A DNA stretch of 64,000 bases from Pyropia yezoensis (lineage: Eukaryota; Rhodophyta; Bangiophyceae; Bangiales; Bangiaceae): contig CM020620.1 of the NCBI GenBank assembly GCA_009829735.1, positions 7,890,545 to 7,954,544 of the forward strand. Reading direction: 5' to 3'. The position numbers were made by a program, and so were the translations under genes. Below the pieces are notes generated by a model. That model had not been told where the DNA came from, searched no databases, and saw only the letters and a program-made list of their open reading frames with translations. Each line of letters begins with the position of its first letter. Within the stretch, counting starts at the first letter, position 1. Below are positions 52,252-63,400 of the stretch, in pieces.

Positions 52252-53190
52252 GGGAGAGGAGAAGAGAGGGGGGAGTTCCCCCCTGGAGGTGGTGGTTGGC
52301 CGACGACGAGGACCAGAAGACCCACACTCCCCTGCCGATCCCTGGTACCTTGTCCCTCACCTTCGCCCCCTGTGGCCTTCGCTCCCCTTCTGCACACTTG
52401 GTGTGGCCCTCGCGTACCCCCCCCCTTTTGCTAGCGGACGGCCCACCGACACGTCAGGCCCTCCATCGTGTGGACCTGAGACTACGTGGCCCGAACCACA
52501 CACAACGGTCCGCCCGGTCCACGTCATGGTTGGGCGTGGATGGCCACCCTCTCCTCACTGTCTCTCGAGGCCCCCGGACCTGACCTGTGTGCGCGGCCGG
52601 CGGGGACGCTCGGCCTTGGCGAAGGGGCCGTGTGGCGTTTGTGACCCTCGTTCCTCCTCCGGGGACAGCGTAGTGCTGGCCTACGTTGGGGCGTCAGCGG
52701 ATCATTGGTCGGCCGTCACGAGATGGCGGGCGGTACTGGCCGTTGGTCGTGGACCGACCCAGGAAGGCGGTTGTACCCCCCTGGACTTGGTGCCCTTGGA
52801 TTTGACTGTTTTTCTATGCATTTGTCTCTTCTCGATTTTCCTTGCGTAGTTTCGTGCTTTTGGCCCTTTTTCTCCCATTGGGTTTTTCGGGCGGATTGCA
52901 TCTGTGTGTGGGGGGCTTTTCACTTGCTTTTCTTTCGAGGTATTATTGTTGGCGCCGGTGCCCCGGTGCGCTCCGGTGTAGGCCGGGCACCCCCAGTTAA
53001 CGCGTGCCCAAAGCGGGCAATAGAGTTCAGAGCGATTCCGGATCAGCCATTGGCCCAGAGCGCTGTGTCAGGAGCAAATATGGCTTATACTGAAAATTTT
53101 CACACTATTCCAGGGTTCAAGCGACGTGTCTGATGAGAAATGGAGCACAGCTGCCTGAGGCTGCTCTGGAGGGCCTCTTGCGTGGAAAAT
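52252..53190. other. 3' remainder of element F and unassigned sequence
   Basis: No supported gene. By position it should hold the leader of the F opposite-strand ORF and the F 3' LTR. From about 52800 the composition turns T-rich, as in other LTRs here, but without the 5' LTR I cannot place borders. Confidence 0.4.
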
Positions 53191-53499
53191 CGACATGGAA
53201 TCAGCACATTTCTTTTCAATGAAAAAGCGCACAGTGCCTCACGGGCATCGCCACAGCAACGACGAAGTCACACAAGACAGCCCAAGGGGGAGCAGGTCCT
53301 CTAAGGCGGAAGGGGATCGTTGCACGGGAACAAGAGCAGCTCAGTTATTTTCCCGCATCCCAGAAGGTCTCTTTCATGGGTTGGTCGTCGTATCTTCCTC
53401 CTCGGCATGCGCGCAAGTCGCACACGGGGCACCCAGGGGAACCTGAGCGAAGACATAGGAGCCTGGAAGATGTACAAAGGAATGTCCAGAGTACATAGG

Positions 53500-56210
53500 T
53501 CATGCGAAAGAACAGCCAGTGTATCTTTCATCGTCAAGCAAAATGGCAAGGCACATTTCCTCTGCAGCAGCGAGTAAGGCATCGTCGGCCTCTGCTTCGG
53601 CCTCCTCCGCTGCTGCTTCCTTGTCCTTTCGCTGACGATGGGCAGCTATCTTGTTCACAGCCCATGCCACCATATTAGTCGCCCACTTGTTCATATCGTC
53701 CTCGCGCCTCTCAAGACAGGCTGCCGACTCCCCAGGGCTGGTCCCGGCTGCTGTCTTGGCACTAGTCGTCCGCATGTCCGACTCCTTCGTCGCTTTGCGA
53801 GCTCCAGCCGCCGCTGCGGCCCGACGCTTGCAGAGGTTGAACGACGAGTCGCCCAAGCCGCATCCCACGGCCGCTTTCTGCAGCAATCGCACACAGCGCT
53901 CCAGGAAGGTGGCTCCAACCAGCGCCTTGTTGTTCTGGTTGTCATGCCCATGCCACGCCTCCAAGCCTTGCTCACTGCAGAGGCTGATGGATCCATGCCT
54001 GTCCAGGAAGTCGGGCGCGTGACAGCAGAGGATGTGGAACTTAGGGATGACACTGCACCTCTCAAAGTCCGCAATGAGGGCGTCAACAAAGGCAGCTACT
54101 CGTCGACGGAAAGAGGCTCGCTCAGCCTGCGGGATGATCTCAGCCCGGTTCATCACAGGGATGATAGAGCCCCAGAGAGTGCACGCATCGCGATAGGCAC
54201 GCGCGCGCGATGCGGGAACAAACGTGTCCAGCAGGTCGCACAAGAGCTCCAGGTTGGCAGCAATCTTGTGGCACTTCTTCCCAGCGAACGATCCCCCGTG
54301 GTACGGAGCCGGGCATACACCCACGCCGGACAGGAGGGCCTCAGCCATTGCCGTGGCGTACTCAGCCGCCCTCTCAGGCCCTTGATCGAACACAACCGCT
54401 TCAACGCTAAGGATGAGAAGGTAGCCCGTGCCACCCTGGGTCACGTGCAGCTGCATTGGGGCAATGTCAGCAACGTCAATGACCAGGAGGGGCTTCCGCT
54501 CAAACGACAGGTGCTCGGTCATGCCCAGGGGCTCGTCCATGCCCGCGAGTGGCACATCTTGGTACGCGAGGGCCATGGCCTCAGCGTCCTCGATCGTACG
54601 AAGCCGGCCCCCAGCCTTGCTTCCAGCTTGCATGTTCCCATACGTATCCAGGTGCTCGGCGTTCACCTTCGTTGGCCTCGCCCACGCAGTGCAATACAGG
54701 CAAGGCATCCAACAGGTGGCTCCGGCGTGCCCCAAGTGCGTCGTCATGAACGCATATTCACCCATCATGATGAGGTGGACTGGCCTCAGCTGGTCCCCGA
54801 CAGTCACTCCATTGGTCCGCAGGTCGTCAATGTCGTCCGAGAAGAGGTCCGCCATAGTTGCTTGAGCGGCGTAGTCATCCTTCCGGCATGGAAAGGCCCC
54901 AAAGAGGATGGTGTTCTCCCGGCTGCAGGGATGCTCCTGGTTGCCACATCCCAAGACCGCTTTGCACGTGCTCTAGGTCCCCCCCTTGTCCATCCCAAAG
55001 AGCATAATGACGGCGTTGCTCGGCTTGCTAGCGAACTCGCACTCGATGAACGTCCCATTCCTCCACAGGCGCTCAACCATCGCCTCTAATGCTGCTCGAA
55101 CGCTTGCGAGCGTCGCTCCAACCTCCGTCGAGGTCACAAGGTTGCTGCTCTTGGAGTATTCGGCCTTCTGCTCAGAACGCATCACCTCTCGGCTAGCCAG
55201 GCCGCTTGCGGGTCCACCCTGGAGACGACGCAGAGCAGCCCACGTCTCCTGGGTCAGGCTCCAAGCAACCACGAACTTGGCCTGCACGTTGACGGGAAGA
55301 GGAGCCAGAGCGCGTCGCGGAACCACGGCAATGACGCCATCACGTGCAGCCCTCCGGCTGAGGTCGTCAATCAGCGTCTCGTACGTGGCCGGGCGGGAAT
55401 CGCATAGGCTCGACAGCGTGTCCGATGCAAACGAAGAGTGGCGTGCACGTTGACGGGAAGAGGAGCCAGAGCGCGTCGCGGAACCACGGCAATGACGCCA
55501 TCACGTGCAGCCCTCCGGCTGAGGTCGTCAATCAGCGTCTCGTACGTGGCTGGGCGGGAATCGCATAGGCTCGACAGCGTGTCCGATGCAAACTAAGAGT
55601 GGCGCCGCTGCTGACGAGGACCCACGTCCCCACCGAGAGGGACGCTCAGGCGCCGATAGAGCATCGGTCGGTGGTTGCCCCAGCGCGCCCGCACCTCCAT
55701 GGGCTTCACCAGCTCAAGATACATCTCCACGATGCCCAGCACCTCATCACGCTGCGCGGCGTCCACCCACGAAAACGACGACCGTACCAGGGCGATCGCC
55801 TCATCAACCGTGCGCGCGGGGGTAGTGGGTGGCACGTCCAGCGCGCATGCTCCTAGCGTCATTACCAGCCGCGGGGCGGCAGTCGAGGCCGCACACGAGC
55901 CACAAGGTAGCGCTGCTGCACGTGTACGCAGCCCGTCCACAGGAGCCAACCCGCAGCTGCTGTGACGAGCTCCGGGACCACCGGGCAGGGAGGCACGTGC
56001 CTGTCGAGCAGCCAGGGACCGGCATGCAACACAGACCATCATACGGTCTCTCGGAGCGCACGTAGCCTGCTCCAGCGCCACCTGCGGTCCCCAAAGAAGC
56101 GGGAGGATACCCGGTGTGGGGATAATGGTGGGGGGCTCATTGGTCGAAACCAAGCGGTGCAGAAGGGAGCAGCACGCACCAGGGGGAGTGGGGACATCGT
56201 GAGGGGCCAT
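53500..56210 (-). pseudogene. transposase-like gene of a DNA transposon, broken
   Basis: Three - strand pieces form one reading frame: 56210-55593, 55442-54973 and 54954-53500. A 161-bp tandem duplication (55283-55604) causes the first break; subtracting 161 bp brings the frames into register. A TAG at 54973-54975 makes the second. Undisturbed, it would be about 850 codons from ATG 56210. Motifs include SNAVIMLFGMDKGG followed by GCGNQEHPCSRENT, CWMPCLYC, LLVIDVADIAPMQL, and PKFHILCCHAPDFLDRHG then SEQGLEAWHG near the C-terminus. Proteins with the DKGG...K and PK-HIL...H...GEQG/SEQG-E--H pattern occur as repetitive, transposon-borne genes in animals and algae, but I cannot name the superfamily with confidence. 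A second long ORF on the + strand over this region has no motif and is taken as its shadow. Confidence 0.6.
55283..55604. repeat. 161-bp tandem duplication in the transposase-like gene
   Basis: 55283-55443 and 55444-55604 are nearly identical (about two substitutions). One of these creates a stop: TCT TCG becomes TCT TAG in the right copy. 161 is not a multiple of 3, so the duplication shifts the frame. Confidence 0.92.
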
Positions 56211-56404
56211 GGCGGTAGATCCGACGTGCACCAGATAGGATGCCACGATGCTCGACGGACGTGACCGTGTCTGATGGGGCGTGGAACACAAGGCGCCGCG
56301 TGCGACGCTCTCATGTCCGGATCTGACCGTGGGCTCTGGCAGGAGCGGGTGGGGCCGTTCGATTTGCGCAGTGGATCAGACGGATTCTCGGGAGAATTGT
56401 AAAA

Positions 56405-56413
56405 CTTATATAC
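56405..56413 (-). promoter_or_regulatory. TATA-like box upstream of the transposase-like gene
   Basis: GTATATAAG on the - strand, about 195 bp upstream of the first ATG (56210), in a locally AT-rich patch. Confidence 0.35.
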
Positions 56414-56495
56414 AAGTGCGAGAGCCCCTGAAAGTTGCATTCGCGCGCGGACTAATTACCGAACCACTTTGAACCATTGACTTTTTATGCATGAA

Positions 56496-56523
56496 AAAAA
56501 TGCCTTCTTTAAGAGGCATTTTT
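56496..56523. repeat. short inverted repeat near the right end of the transposase-like region
   Basis: AAAAATGCCT (56496-56505) and AGGCATTTTT (56514-56523) form a 10-bp stem with an 8-nt loop. It could be a subterminal structure of the DNA transposon; no matching copy was found on the left side (about 53040-53230), so no terminal inverted repeat can be claimed. Confidence 0.4.
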
Positions 56524-57079
56524 CTGTGCTACGGAAGGGATACGGCTGTACCTCTTTTTTTCTTGTTATTTCTCTTGTGTTTTTGCTTCTTTTTTTCTTG
56601 CTGCGTATGGTCGTATATCTTTTCTCTCGTCCAACCAGGAAGCCGTATCGAGAGAGAAGTCGCTCGAACGTGGCACGTGTTGGATGTAATGCAATATTCC
56701 CTCTGAACTCTAATGTCCGCCCTCAACTGGGGGTGCGGGTGCATGCTGGCACTTGGCCCGCTGGGGAGGGCGCCTGGGAGGTCACCTGGAGAGCCCTTTG
56801 GAGGGTTCTTAGGGGCTTCGCCCGGGGTCCCAACGAGGTCCCTCTTGTAAAACAACGTTGCTTTGGGTTTCTCCTTCCCCTTGGGCAAAATCCTTTTACC
56901 TTTACCTCGGACCTTGAGGTGGGCAAGCGCGCTTGGGGTTCCCTGGCCCGTTCCTTCTAGTGGTTACCCGTTGTCCCTCTGGGGTGGATTGGGTTCCCTG
57001 TGGGCACGCGGTGGTCATAACGCTACAGCTTCTTTCCTTCTCATCGGCGCGGCGGCGGCATCGCCCGGGCGATCGCTCT
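56524..57079. other. intergenic, upstream of lipase gene
   Basis: T-rich at the left (56555-56640), then GC-rich. It contains no supported gene. A longer in-frame extension of the lipase frame (to 56933) has no ATG and is taken as untranslated. Confidence 0.45.
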
Positions 57080-58636
57080 ATGGACGGAGCGGCTATGGAT
57101 TCGGCTGGCAACGCACCGCGTTGCCGAGAGCAGATGTTTGATGGCATCTGGCGACAAGCCGGAATTGACCTGTATGTGGCCACTCGTGCGGGTTCGACTG
57201 AAGCCACGGCGGCGTTTCAGGACGCGAAGAGCCAGATGTTGGAGGAGTGGCAGAAAGAAAAGCCGGGAGAGATGAATTCCTACGTTGAAGAGCTTGTGAG
57301 TGAGGCGGCTGCCGAGACCGTGGACAAGATGGTGGCCGACACCCTTGCGGCAAACTATGCCACGGAGCTAGAGGAGCTCCGTACCAAGGGCACCCTATCC
57401 GACGACGACGCAGAGTACCGGCTTGTGGCCTACTGTGTTGGGCTATCCACTGCCGCCGAGGTGGCGCGCAGTGCCAGCGTCGGCCCGAGTGGGTATACGC
57501 CCGTGGAAGAGGAGTCGGTGTCAGCAGCGGAGAAGCTGTTTTGGAACCACGCCTTCCACATCGAGAGAAACGATCAAGCGCCGCTGCCCTTGGATCCACT
57601 GGGCAATGATGTCCACGACGCGGTCGTGGGGATTGCGGCGGTACGACGCCACATCCGCTTGAGGCCCTGCGCAGACAGGTGGGCAGACTTGAGGCGGGTG
57701 CTTACGACGACACGCGGGGGTGTCATCTTCCATATGGATGAGGTCAATGGCTGGGTGGACGCGCCCCATGGGCCGACCTTACTGCTGCGGCGTAATGACC
57801 CGCACACGCTGGTGGTGGCTGTTGCGGCGACCAAGACGCTCAGCGACTATGTGCGCAACTGCGAGTTAGAGCTTGTGCCCCCTCCCGCGGCGCTGGGCCT
57901 GCCAGACAGCATGCGCGTGCACGCGGGCTGGGGCGCGGTCGCCACCGACTTGGTGGCGCGTGACATTTTTGCCAAGATTGATGCCCACCGCCGCCCCGAC
58001 GAGCCGCTGCGGGTGGTGTGGGCAGGCCACAGCCTGGGCGGTGCCGTCGCGACGCTGCTGGCGGCGGCGGCCGCCTGTCGGGCCTCGGGTGAGGCCAGGG
58101 CTCTGGCGGTGACGGCAGCAAGGGGCGCGGCTGACGACACCGGGGGCGCCCCGCCCGCTGCCACCCGCATCGCCGCGGCGGCTCGCTCCGTGCTGGTCAC
58201 CTTTGGGGCTCCCCGCGTGGGGGACGCCGCCACCCAGGCAGTGGTCGCGGCGCTGACCACCCACACCAGCGTGGTGGCGGAAGCGGACACGGTGCCCCAA
58301 GCGCCCGCCTACACCTCTCTCCGGCGCCATCTGATCTCCCCAAGGACGGCCGCCGCGGCTGGCGCGCGGTCTGGGGGTGGCTCCGCGGCCAGCCCCCTCC
58401 AGCCAGACGCCTCGTACGTGCCGGCCTTTGCAGACCACCACTGGCTGCTGCGGCGGTCGCCCGCCCTGGTGGTGTTGGCCGAGGGCGTGGCGGCCCAGCG
58501 GTTTGTTTTCCCCCGGTGGGCGTGGGGCTTTGCGCGCTACCACCGGCTGACCTGCTACCTGGAGCTCCTCGTCAACCATTACGATGACCTCGTGAGGGAC
58601 GGCGCCCCGCCGGCAGAGCCGGCGGCTATTCAGTGA
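57080..58636 (+). CDS. class 3 lipase family protein (518 aa)
   Basis: An alpha/beta-hydrolase expected to cleave acyl esters of glycerolipids. The nucleophile elbow is AGHSLGGAVATLLAA with Ser about 318. The likely Asp is in EADTVPQAP (about 403) and the His in ARYHRLTCYLE (about 488), the order and spacing usual for class 3 (Lipase_3) enzymes. The stretch before the elbow (LVVAVAATKTLSDYVRNCE, VHAGW) matches the family core strand and the lid-proximal H-x-G-[FW] motif. The ~200 N-terminal residues are helical and polar, without a clear signal peptide, so a cytosolic or membrane-peripheral site is more likely than secretion. The start ATG is 57080; a second ATG is five codons on. One exon, no frameshift. 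Confidence 0.9.
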   Translation: MDGAAMDSAGNAPRCREQMFDGIWRQAGIDLYVATRAGSTEATAAFQDAKSQMLEEWQKEKPGEMNSYVEELVSEAAAETVDKMVADTLAANYATELEELRTKGTLSDDDAEYRLVAYCVGLSTAAEVARSASVGPSGYTPVEEESVSAAEKLFWNHAFHIERNDQAPLPLDPLGNDVHDAVVGIAAVRRHIRLRPCADRWADLRRVLTTTRGGVIFHMDEVNGWVDAPHGPTLLLRRNDPHTLVVAVAATKTLSDYVRNCELELVPPPAALGLPDSMRVHAGWGAVATDLVARDIFAKIDAHRRPDEPLRVVWAGHSLGGAVATLLAAAAACRASGEARALAVTAARGAADDTGGAPPAATRIAAAARSVLVTFGAPRVGDAATQAVVAALTTHTSVVAEADTVPQAPAYTSLRRHLISPRTAAAAGARSGGGSAASPLQPDASYVPAFADHHWLLRRSPALVVLAEGVAAQRFVFPRWAWGFARYHRLTCYLELLVNHYDDLVRDGAPPAEPAAIQ

Positions 58637-59269
58637 CGGTGACCCTGGCAGGCGTGTTTTTTTTTTTTTAAGACCGCCGGGGCAGGGCGCGTGGCGGCGG
58701 GGTGGGCACCCTTTTTTTTTTTCTCCACCCGACAGGGACCGCTTTGTTCAAAAGGAAGACAGAGCAAGAGCGGCCGCCCCCTGTTGTTGTGCCCCCCTTC
58801 CCCTCCGGAGTTTGACCCACCGCCCCCCACCGCGCGGGCGATGCAGGCAGGCCATGTTTGTACGTATGCACGTACCCCCCCTACCCCTCACCGCCCCCCC
58901 CTCCCGGCGCACTCGGCACGACGATGGGGGTCCTGCGGGCGCCGCGCTCCCGAGCGCGCCGCGACAGGTAGGATAGGCGTGCGTGGCCGCGGCCGCGTCC
59001 TCACGCTCGCTGGCGACGGCGGCCTCGGGGGATCGTTGGCAGAGCGTCTTGTTGTTGTTGTAGTGGTCTCGCCGATTTGAGGGGACTCGGCCAGATGCGG
59101 ACGGCCGTACGGTGGGATCAGCAAGCGCGAGAGAGCGCGCGCTCCACTTCGCACTCCCTGCACATTTCACGCCCACGAGGGTCTGGCTGCCGCGTTCCCC
59201 CCCCCTCCGCTCGGCATTGCCTCGGCGCACCCCCTTCCTTTCCCAACCCTCTCTTGCCGCCTCGCCACC
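58637..59269. other. intergenic between lipase and lumen-protein genes
   Basis: GC-rich with T runs at about 58658 and 58713 and no supported gene. It should hold the lipase 3' UTR and the promoter of the next gene. Confidence 0.45.
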
Positions 59270-60082
59270 ATGCCGTCGTGGGGTGCCCCCCTCGGCCGCC
59301 CCGCCTTCCTCCCACCGCCCCCCACCGCCGCCGGTGGCGGCGACCGTCGCGGGCGAGCGTCCCTGGGGAAGCCCCCCCCCCCCACGGCATCATCGACCTC
59401 GCCCCCCCCCCGCCCCCCCCCCCCCCCTCCTCCCCCACCCCCCCCCGGCCAGCCGGCGTACGTTCCTCACCGCCGCGGCGGCGGCAGCGGTGGCAATGGC
59501 CGCGGCGGGCGCCCTCTGCCGCCCCCCCCCCGCGGCGGCGCTGCCGGTGGCACCCGCCGCGGGCGCCCGCACCGTCTTTGACGAGGAGCGCGACCGGGCG
59601 GCCGAGGCCGCCGCCGCCGCCGCCGCCATCCGCGCCGCCGCGGTCGGCCGGTCGGCCGCGTCGGTGGCGGCGGCGGGCGCAGAGGGCGCGGCCGCCGCCG
59701 CCGCCGCGGCGGACGACGGCCGCTGGGGGGACCTCCGGGAGCTGTCCCGCCGCGTGAACAATGATGTGGCGGTCGACGGCATGGGCCGGGTGGCCAGCCT
59801 GTTGGGGGGTGCCGGGGGGGGGGGGGGGGTGCCGACGGCCGGGCGGGCCGCGACGAGGCGCGGCGGCTGGCGGCCGCCTTTACCGCCGCCATGCGGCGGC
59901 TGGACCGGGCGGCCAAGCGGGAGGACGCGGCGGCGGCGGCCGCGGCGTTGGCGGATGGGGAGGCCGTCCTGGCTGAATTTGCGGCGCTGGTGCCGCCGCC
60001 GCCGCCGCCGCCGCCTGCCGAGGGGGAGGAGGAGGGGGGGGGCGGGGCGGGTGCGGGGCTGTCCGACGCTGTCACTGGCTGA
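59270..60082 (+). CDS. probable plastid (thylakoid lumen) protein, frame switches at two homopolymer runs
   Basis: ATG at 59270 opens a Pro/Ser-rich, transit-peptide-like region. After a long run of C (about 59398-59450) the sense moves to another frame, with RRTFLTAAAAAAVAMAAAG and then AAALPVAPAAG. This is a twin-arginine plus hydrophobic stretch plus A-x-A cleavage site, typical of Tat-type lumen targeting in plastids. Next comes a helical, Ala-rich domain with WGDLRELSRRVNNDVAVDGM. At a run of G (about 59815-59829) the frame switches again, into DEARRLAAAFTAAMRRLD and FAALVPPPP, ending at 60082. The four-helix character and size recall PsbQ-like or other small lumen proteins, but I cannot assign one. 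The two switches coincide with homopolymers, so they are probably sequence errors; tiny introns are the alternative. Confidence 0.6.
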
Positions 60083-60411
60083 GGTTGCCACTGCGGGTGT
60101 GGACGGCGGTGCGTTGCAGCGCCGAGTGGCGAGGGGTGCGGCAGCTAGCCGTTGCCATGGACGGCACTAGAGGCGTTGCGGGGTGCACCCTACTCGTGGG
60201 GGTGCTACCCGTGAGGGTGCCGTGCTGGCAAAGGGTTGGTGGCCACAAGGCGGGTATTTTGACGGTCGGCCGCCTCTCATCACGCAGCTCAGTCTCCCTC
60301 TGTACGCGGCTGCAGAAAGAAAGACGGAGGGGCTGCGCTGTGCGAAAAACGATATCAAGACGGAAGCCCACGGTGGCCGCGCCCCCCTCTTCCCTCCCAC
60401 AAGATTTGCAA
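60083..60411. other. convergent intergenic region
   Basis: Lies between the 3' ends of the lumen-protein gene (+) and the PP2C gene (-). Open frames here are shadows or chance; no gene is supported. Confidence 0.45.
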
Positions 60412-63400
60412 TCATGTTGTCCACATAAACCCCTCTTGGCCCGATGCAGGCGCAGCTGGCGACGCGGTCGGCGAGTCGAGCACCTCGGGTGCCAGTGGCG
60501 GGCGAGGTGGCTCAAAGACCGGTTGCGGCAGCGGCGGCAGCATCCGCTCCACTTCGTTGGGCGTCACCGCCGCCGCCGCCACTGCCGACCAGCGGCCCGC
60601 ACCAACTTCTGCGCGGCGACCAAGCCCACCTGCACCCCCCGTCTCACCCGCTGCGTAGTCGAAATATACCACCACCGCCGTGATGTCATCCGTGACTGCG
60701 TCGCGCACGGCCCAGCGCCGGGCAGCGAGGCGCACCAACGCTTCGGCCACGGCTTGTGGCGGCTCCTTTCGTTGACGCCGGGCGCCGACAAACCGCACCG
60801 CCTCGGACGAAGGCACCCAGTCCCACACCCCATCGGATGCGAGAATCACAAACGCGTCCGCAGGCGTCAGCCGGAGGTGCGTGACGTCGGGCACGGCAGT
60901 GACGCCAACCGACTTCGCCACGCCGTCCCCAAAAGCGCGAGATAGGGCTAGCCCGGGCAGGCGCCGGTCTGACAGCCACACTCGCTCAGGGCCAGCAATA
61001 GCAGAGTCTTCCTCCTCTTCATCGTCTGCAGGAGGGGGAGGAGCATCAATAGTGGAGACGGTGGTGACATCGGCATCGGTGGCGGCCTCGCCGCTCTGGA
61101 TAGAGTTGGCAGCCGACGCTTCCGATTCCGAAGGCAGGTCGTGAAGGGCGGTGGCGTTCCACCGTTCCACCCGCCCACCCGCTGCCAGAATACGCTTCCG
61201 CTCATCAGGCCTTGATGGCTTGTGGTCCCAAGACAATCCCACAGCCTCGTACCTTGGGGGAGAGGGCGGCATCAACGAAGCTACCAAGTCGGCCGCCGGC
61301 GCCAATGCCAAGTTGCTGGGCACAACCGCCGAAGCAGAAGCAGCTGGCGGCGGCGGTGCCGGCGACGCGTCCCGATTTCGCAACAGTGCGCGCGGGGACA
61401 GGGCCGAGAGCGTGTGCTTGCGCGGCAAGGCGCCGGCGCCACTGGCGCCAGTGCCGTCCTCGGTGCGGGTCGAAGTGGTGCGGACGGCGTGCTCCGTGGG
61501 CAAAAGCCGATCCGCCTCGACTTTGCAGGACGCGTCTCTTGGGGCGTGGGGTGGCCGCCACCGCTGCCGACGGGTAGCCTCGGCGCCAGAGCCAGAGCAC
61601 AGTGGCGTGCCGCCCGCAGAAGCAGTACGAGTCACCGAAGAGCACGGCGTCATTGACAAGGTGGAGCTCACCTCGGAAAGCGTCGCGCTGCAGCCATCGG
61701 CGCTGGGTGACGAAGTCGGCGTATGCCTCCGTGCCAACGCGTTCTGGCCCCCCAAAGCGTTGCCAAAGTACGTCGCCGGCTTGAGCTGAATTGGCAGCGT
61801 CGTCGATGGCGGAAACGATGCCGGAACGGAAGCCGCCACAGCTTCTCCGACTGGCCGTGCTGCCCCCGGCAGTCGCCGCGGCCTCGGTGGTACCACCCGC
61901 CCAAGCACAGCTCGTGAGTCACCCACGTTTCCCACATATAGGTCATCATCTCGGACAAGCGCAAATACGGCCGTCGAGCCTGACATGTCGGTATCAAAAG
62001 GTGCTGTTGCCATCAACCGCGCGTCTGCGCCCGCACAGGCGCTCCGAAACACCGCGTCAATGGGGAGTCCAGCACTGAGGCCCGCGGCGATACGCAACTC
62101 GAGCTGCCGGGCGACAAAAAACGACACGTGATGGCCATGCCGTCCATGGCCGTCGAGCACCCCAAACAGCGAAGACCGATCATCGGGGCCAAACGGAAGC
62201 AGTAACATGACTGCGTCCTGGTTGGTCTTGTCCAGCCCAGCCAACGGCTCCCAGCCAGTGCGACAGCGAAAGCCCGCGGACAGTCGCACCAGGGCGTCGT
62301 CGCGCTGCCGCCGCACGCGCACAATGCGGCGCTTGCGTGACGGATGCGGCTCCTTGCGTGTCCGCAAAAGCGCGTCACCGCCGTCACCTCGGACACGACG
62401 CAGTAAGCGAGAAAAAACGCCCCCACCATGATAAGCTCCGTCCTCACTGCCGTACTTTGCGCTGCTGCCGCTGCACGGCCGTCTGTACAGACCACCTTCT
62501 GCGGCACCTTCGGTGTTGTCATCCTCCTCGTCCTTCACAGACGGATCCTCCTCCCCATCAGCTGCAGTCTCGGCTTCCCACTTGGCCATCTCCGCAGCCA
62601 TCTCCTCCTCGTCCGTCGCGTCCGCGTCCGTGTCGGTGGCGCGGCCACTGTCCTCGGCCGGAGGCGGGAGCACCGCGACAGGCTCGCAAGTGACAGTATG
62701 GACGCACACGTCTCCGCATGCGCCGATGCCTTCGCCCACGTCTCCAGGCGGATTGGCAACGGTCAGGGTCTCCTCCGGGGGCGCATTGAGCCGGTCCGCC
62801 ACTTCGACAATCCGCCTGCGGGATTCCGTGAGGTCCGTCGGCGAGTCGGTCCACGCACTGACAGACGGGGGGCCGTCTGTGCCGGGCGCCGGAGCATCCG
62901 GCAAGACCGATGCCGTTGCTGCTGAAGCAGCAGCGGCCGGCGCACCCATCTTGAGCCGACCCGAGGAGCAGGTGGCCCAGGCGCCCTCGGCCCACCCATC
63001 GCCGCTAAAGCTCACTCGACCTCGCACCACGTCGCCGCTTGACTCGTTGAGCGAGTCTGCCGACGATGACGAGGTGGGGGAGGAGGGGGCGCCCAACCCG
63101 CTGCCACGCGACAAACCACTGCTGGACCGCAGCGCCAGGTCGACGGGGCAGTCACCGTCCGTCGCCGACCGTATCGCATCGTACCGTCCGGGGTGCACAA
63201 CGGGTGGCAGCTGTGTCAGGGGCGGGTCTGGGGAGGTAGTGCTGCTGCCTTGCGCTCGTTGTCGGCGGTTGCCGCGCATCATCGCCTTGATCGGCGCGGG
63301 AGCGGGCGATGCGGGCGGAAGCGGCAGCGGCATGCCTCCGGCGCCCGGAACTCCCCATCCGCGCTTGGCACCTGCCGCGTCCACGGCTCCTGCGTCGGCT

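Larger units (their letters stand above)
28809..52300 (+). mobile_element. Element F: Ty3/gypsy chromodomain element (family 4), split by three later insertions
   Basis: Four pol pieces (28809-29529, 40282-40632, 47960-49103, 49472-50211) join in frame into RT, RNase H, integrase and chromodomain once B, E and the solo LTR, each with a 5-bp target duplication, are removed. The LTR, gag and protease at the 5' end are not in the window. The opposite-strand ORF lies at 52251-50668. The right border is not defined; the coordinate given is only the last part with evidence. Confidence 0.85.

Noticed and set aside
52241-52849. A 202-codon + strand ORF
   Set aside because: No motif; it covers the expected leader/LTR of element F and has GC-driven openness.
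52940-52965. TGGCGCCGG resembling a lysine-tRNA primer-binding site, as an LTR border of element F
   Set aside because: Only about seven bases match, a 3' LTR is not followed by a PBS, and all other elements here use a different PBS.
53638-55089. A 483-codon + strand ORF over the transposase-like region
   Set aside because: No motif or domain; the - strand frame has recognisable conserved motifs and a consistent break pattern, so the + frame is taken as a GC-bias shadow.
60085-60945. A 286-codon + strand ORF
   Set aside because: It overlaps the catalytic end of the PP2C gene on the other strand, is Arg-rich and has no motif.
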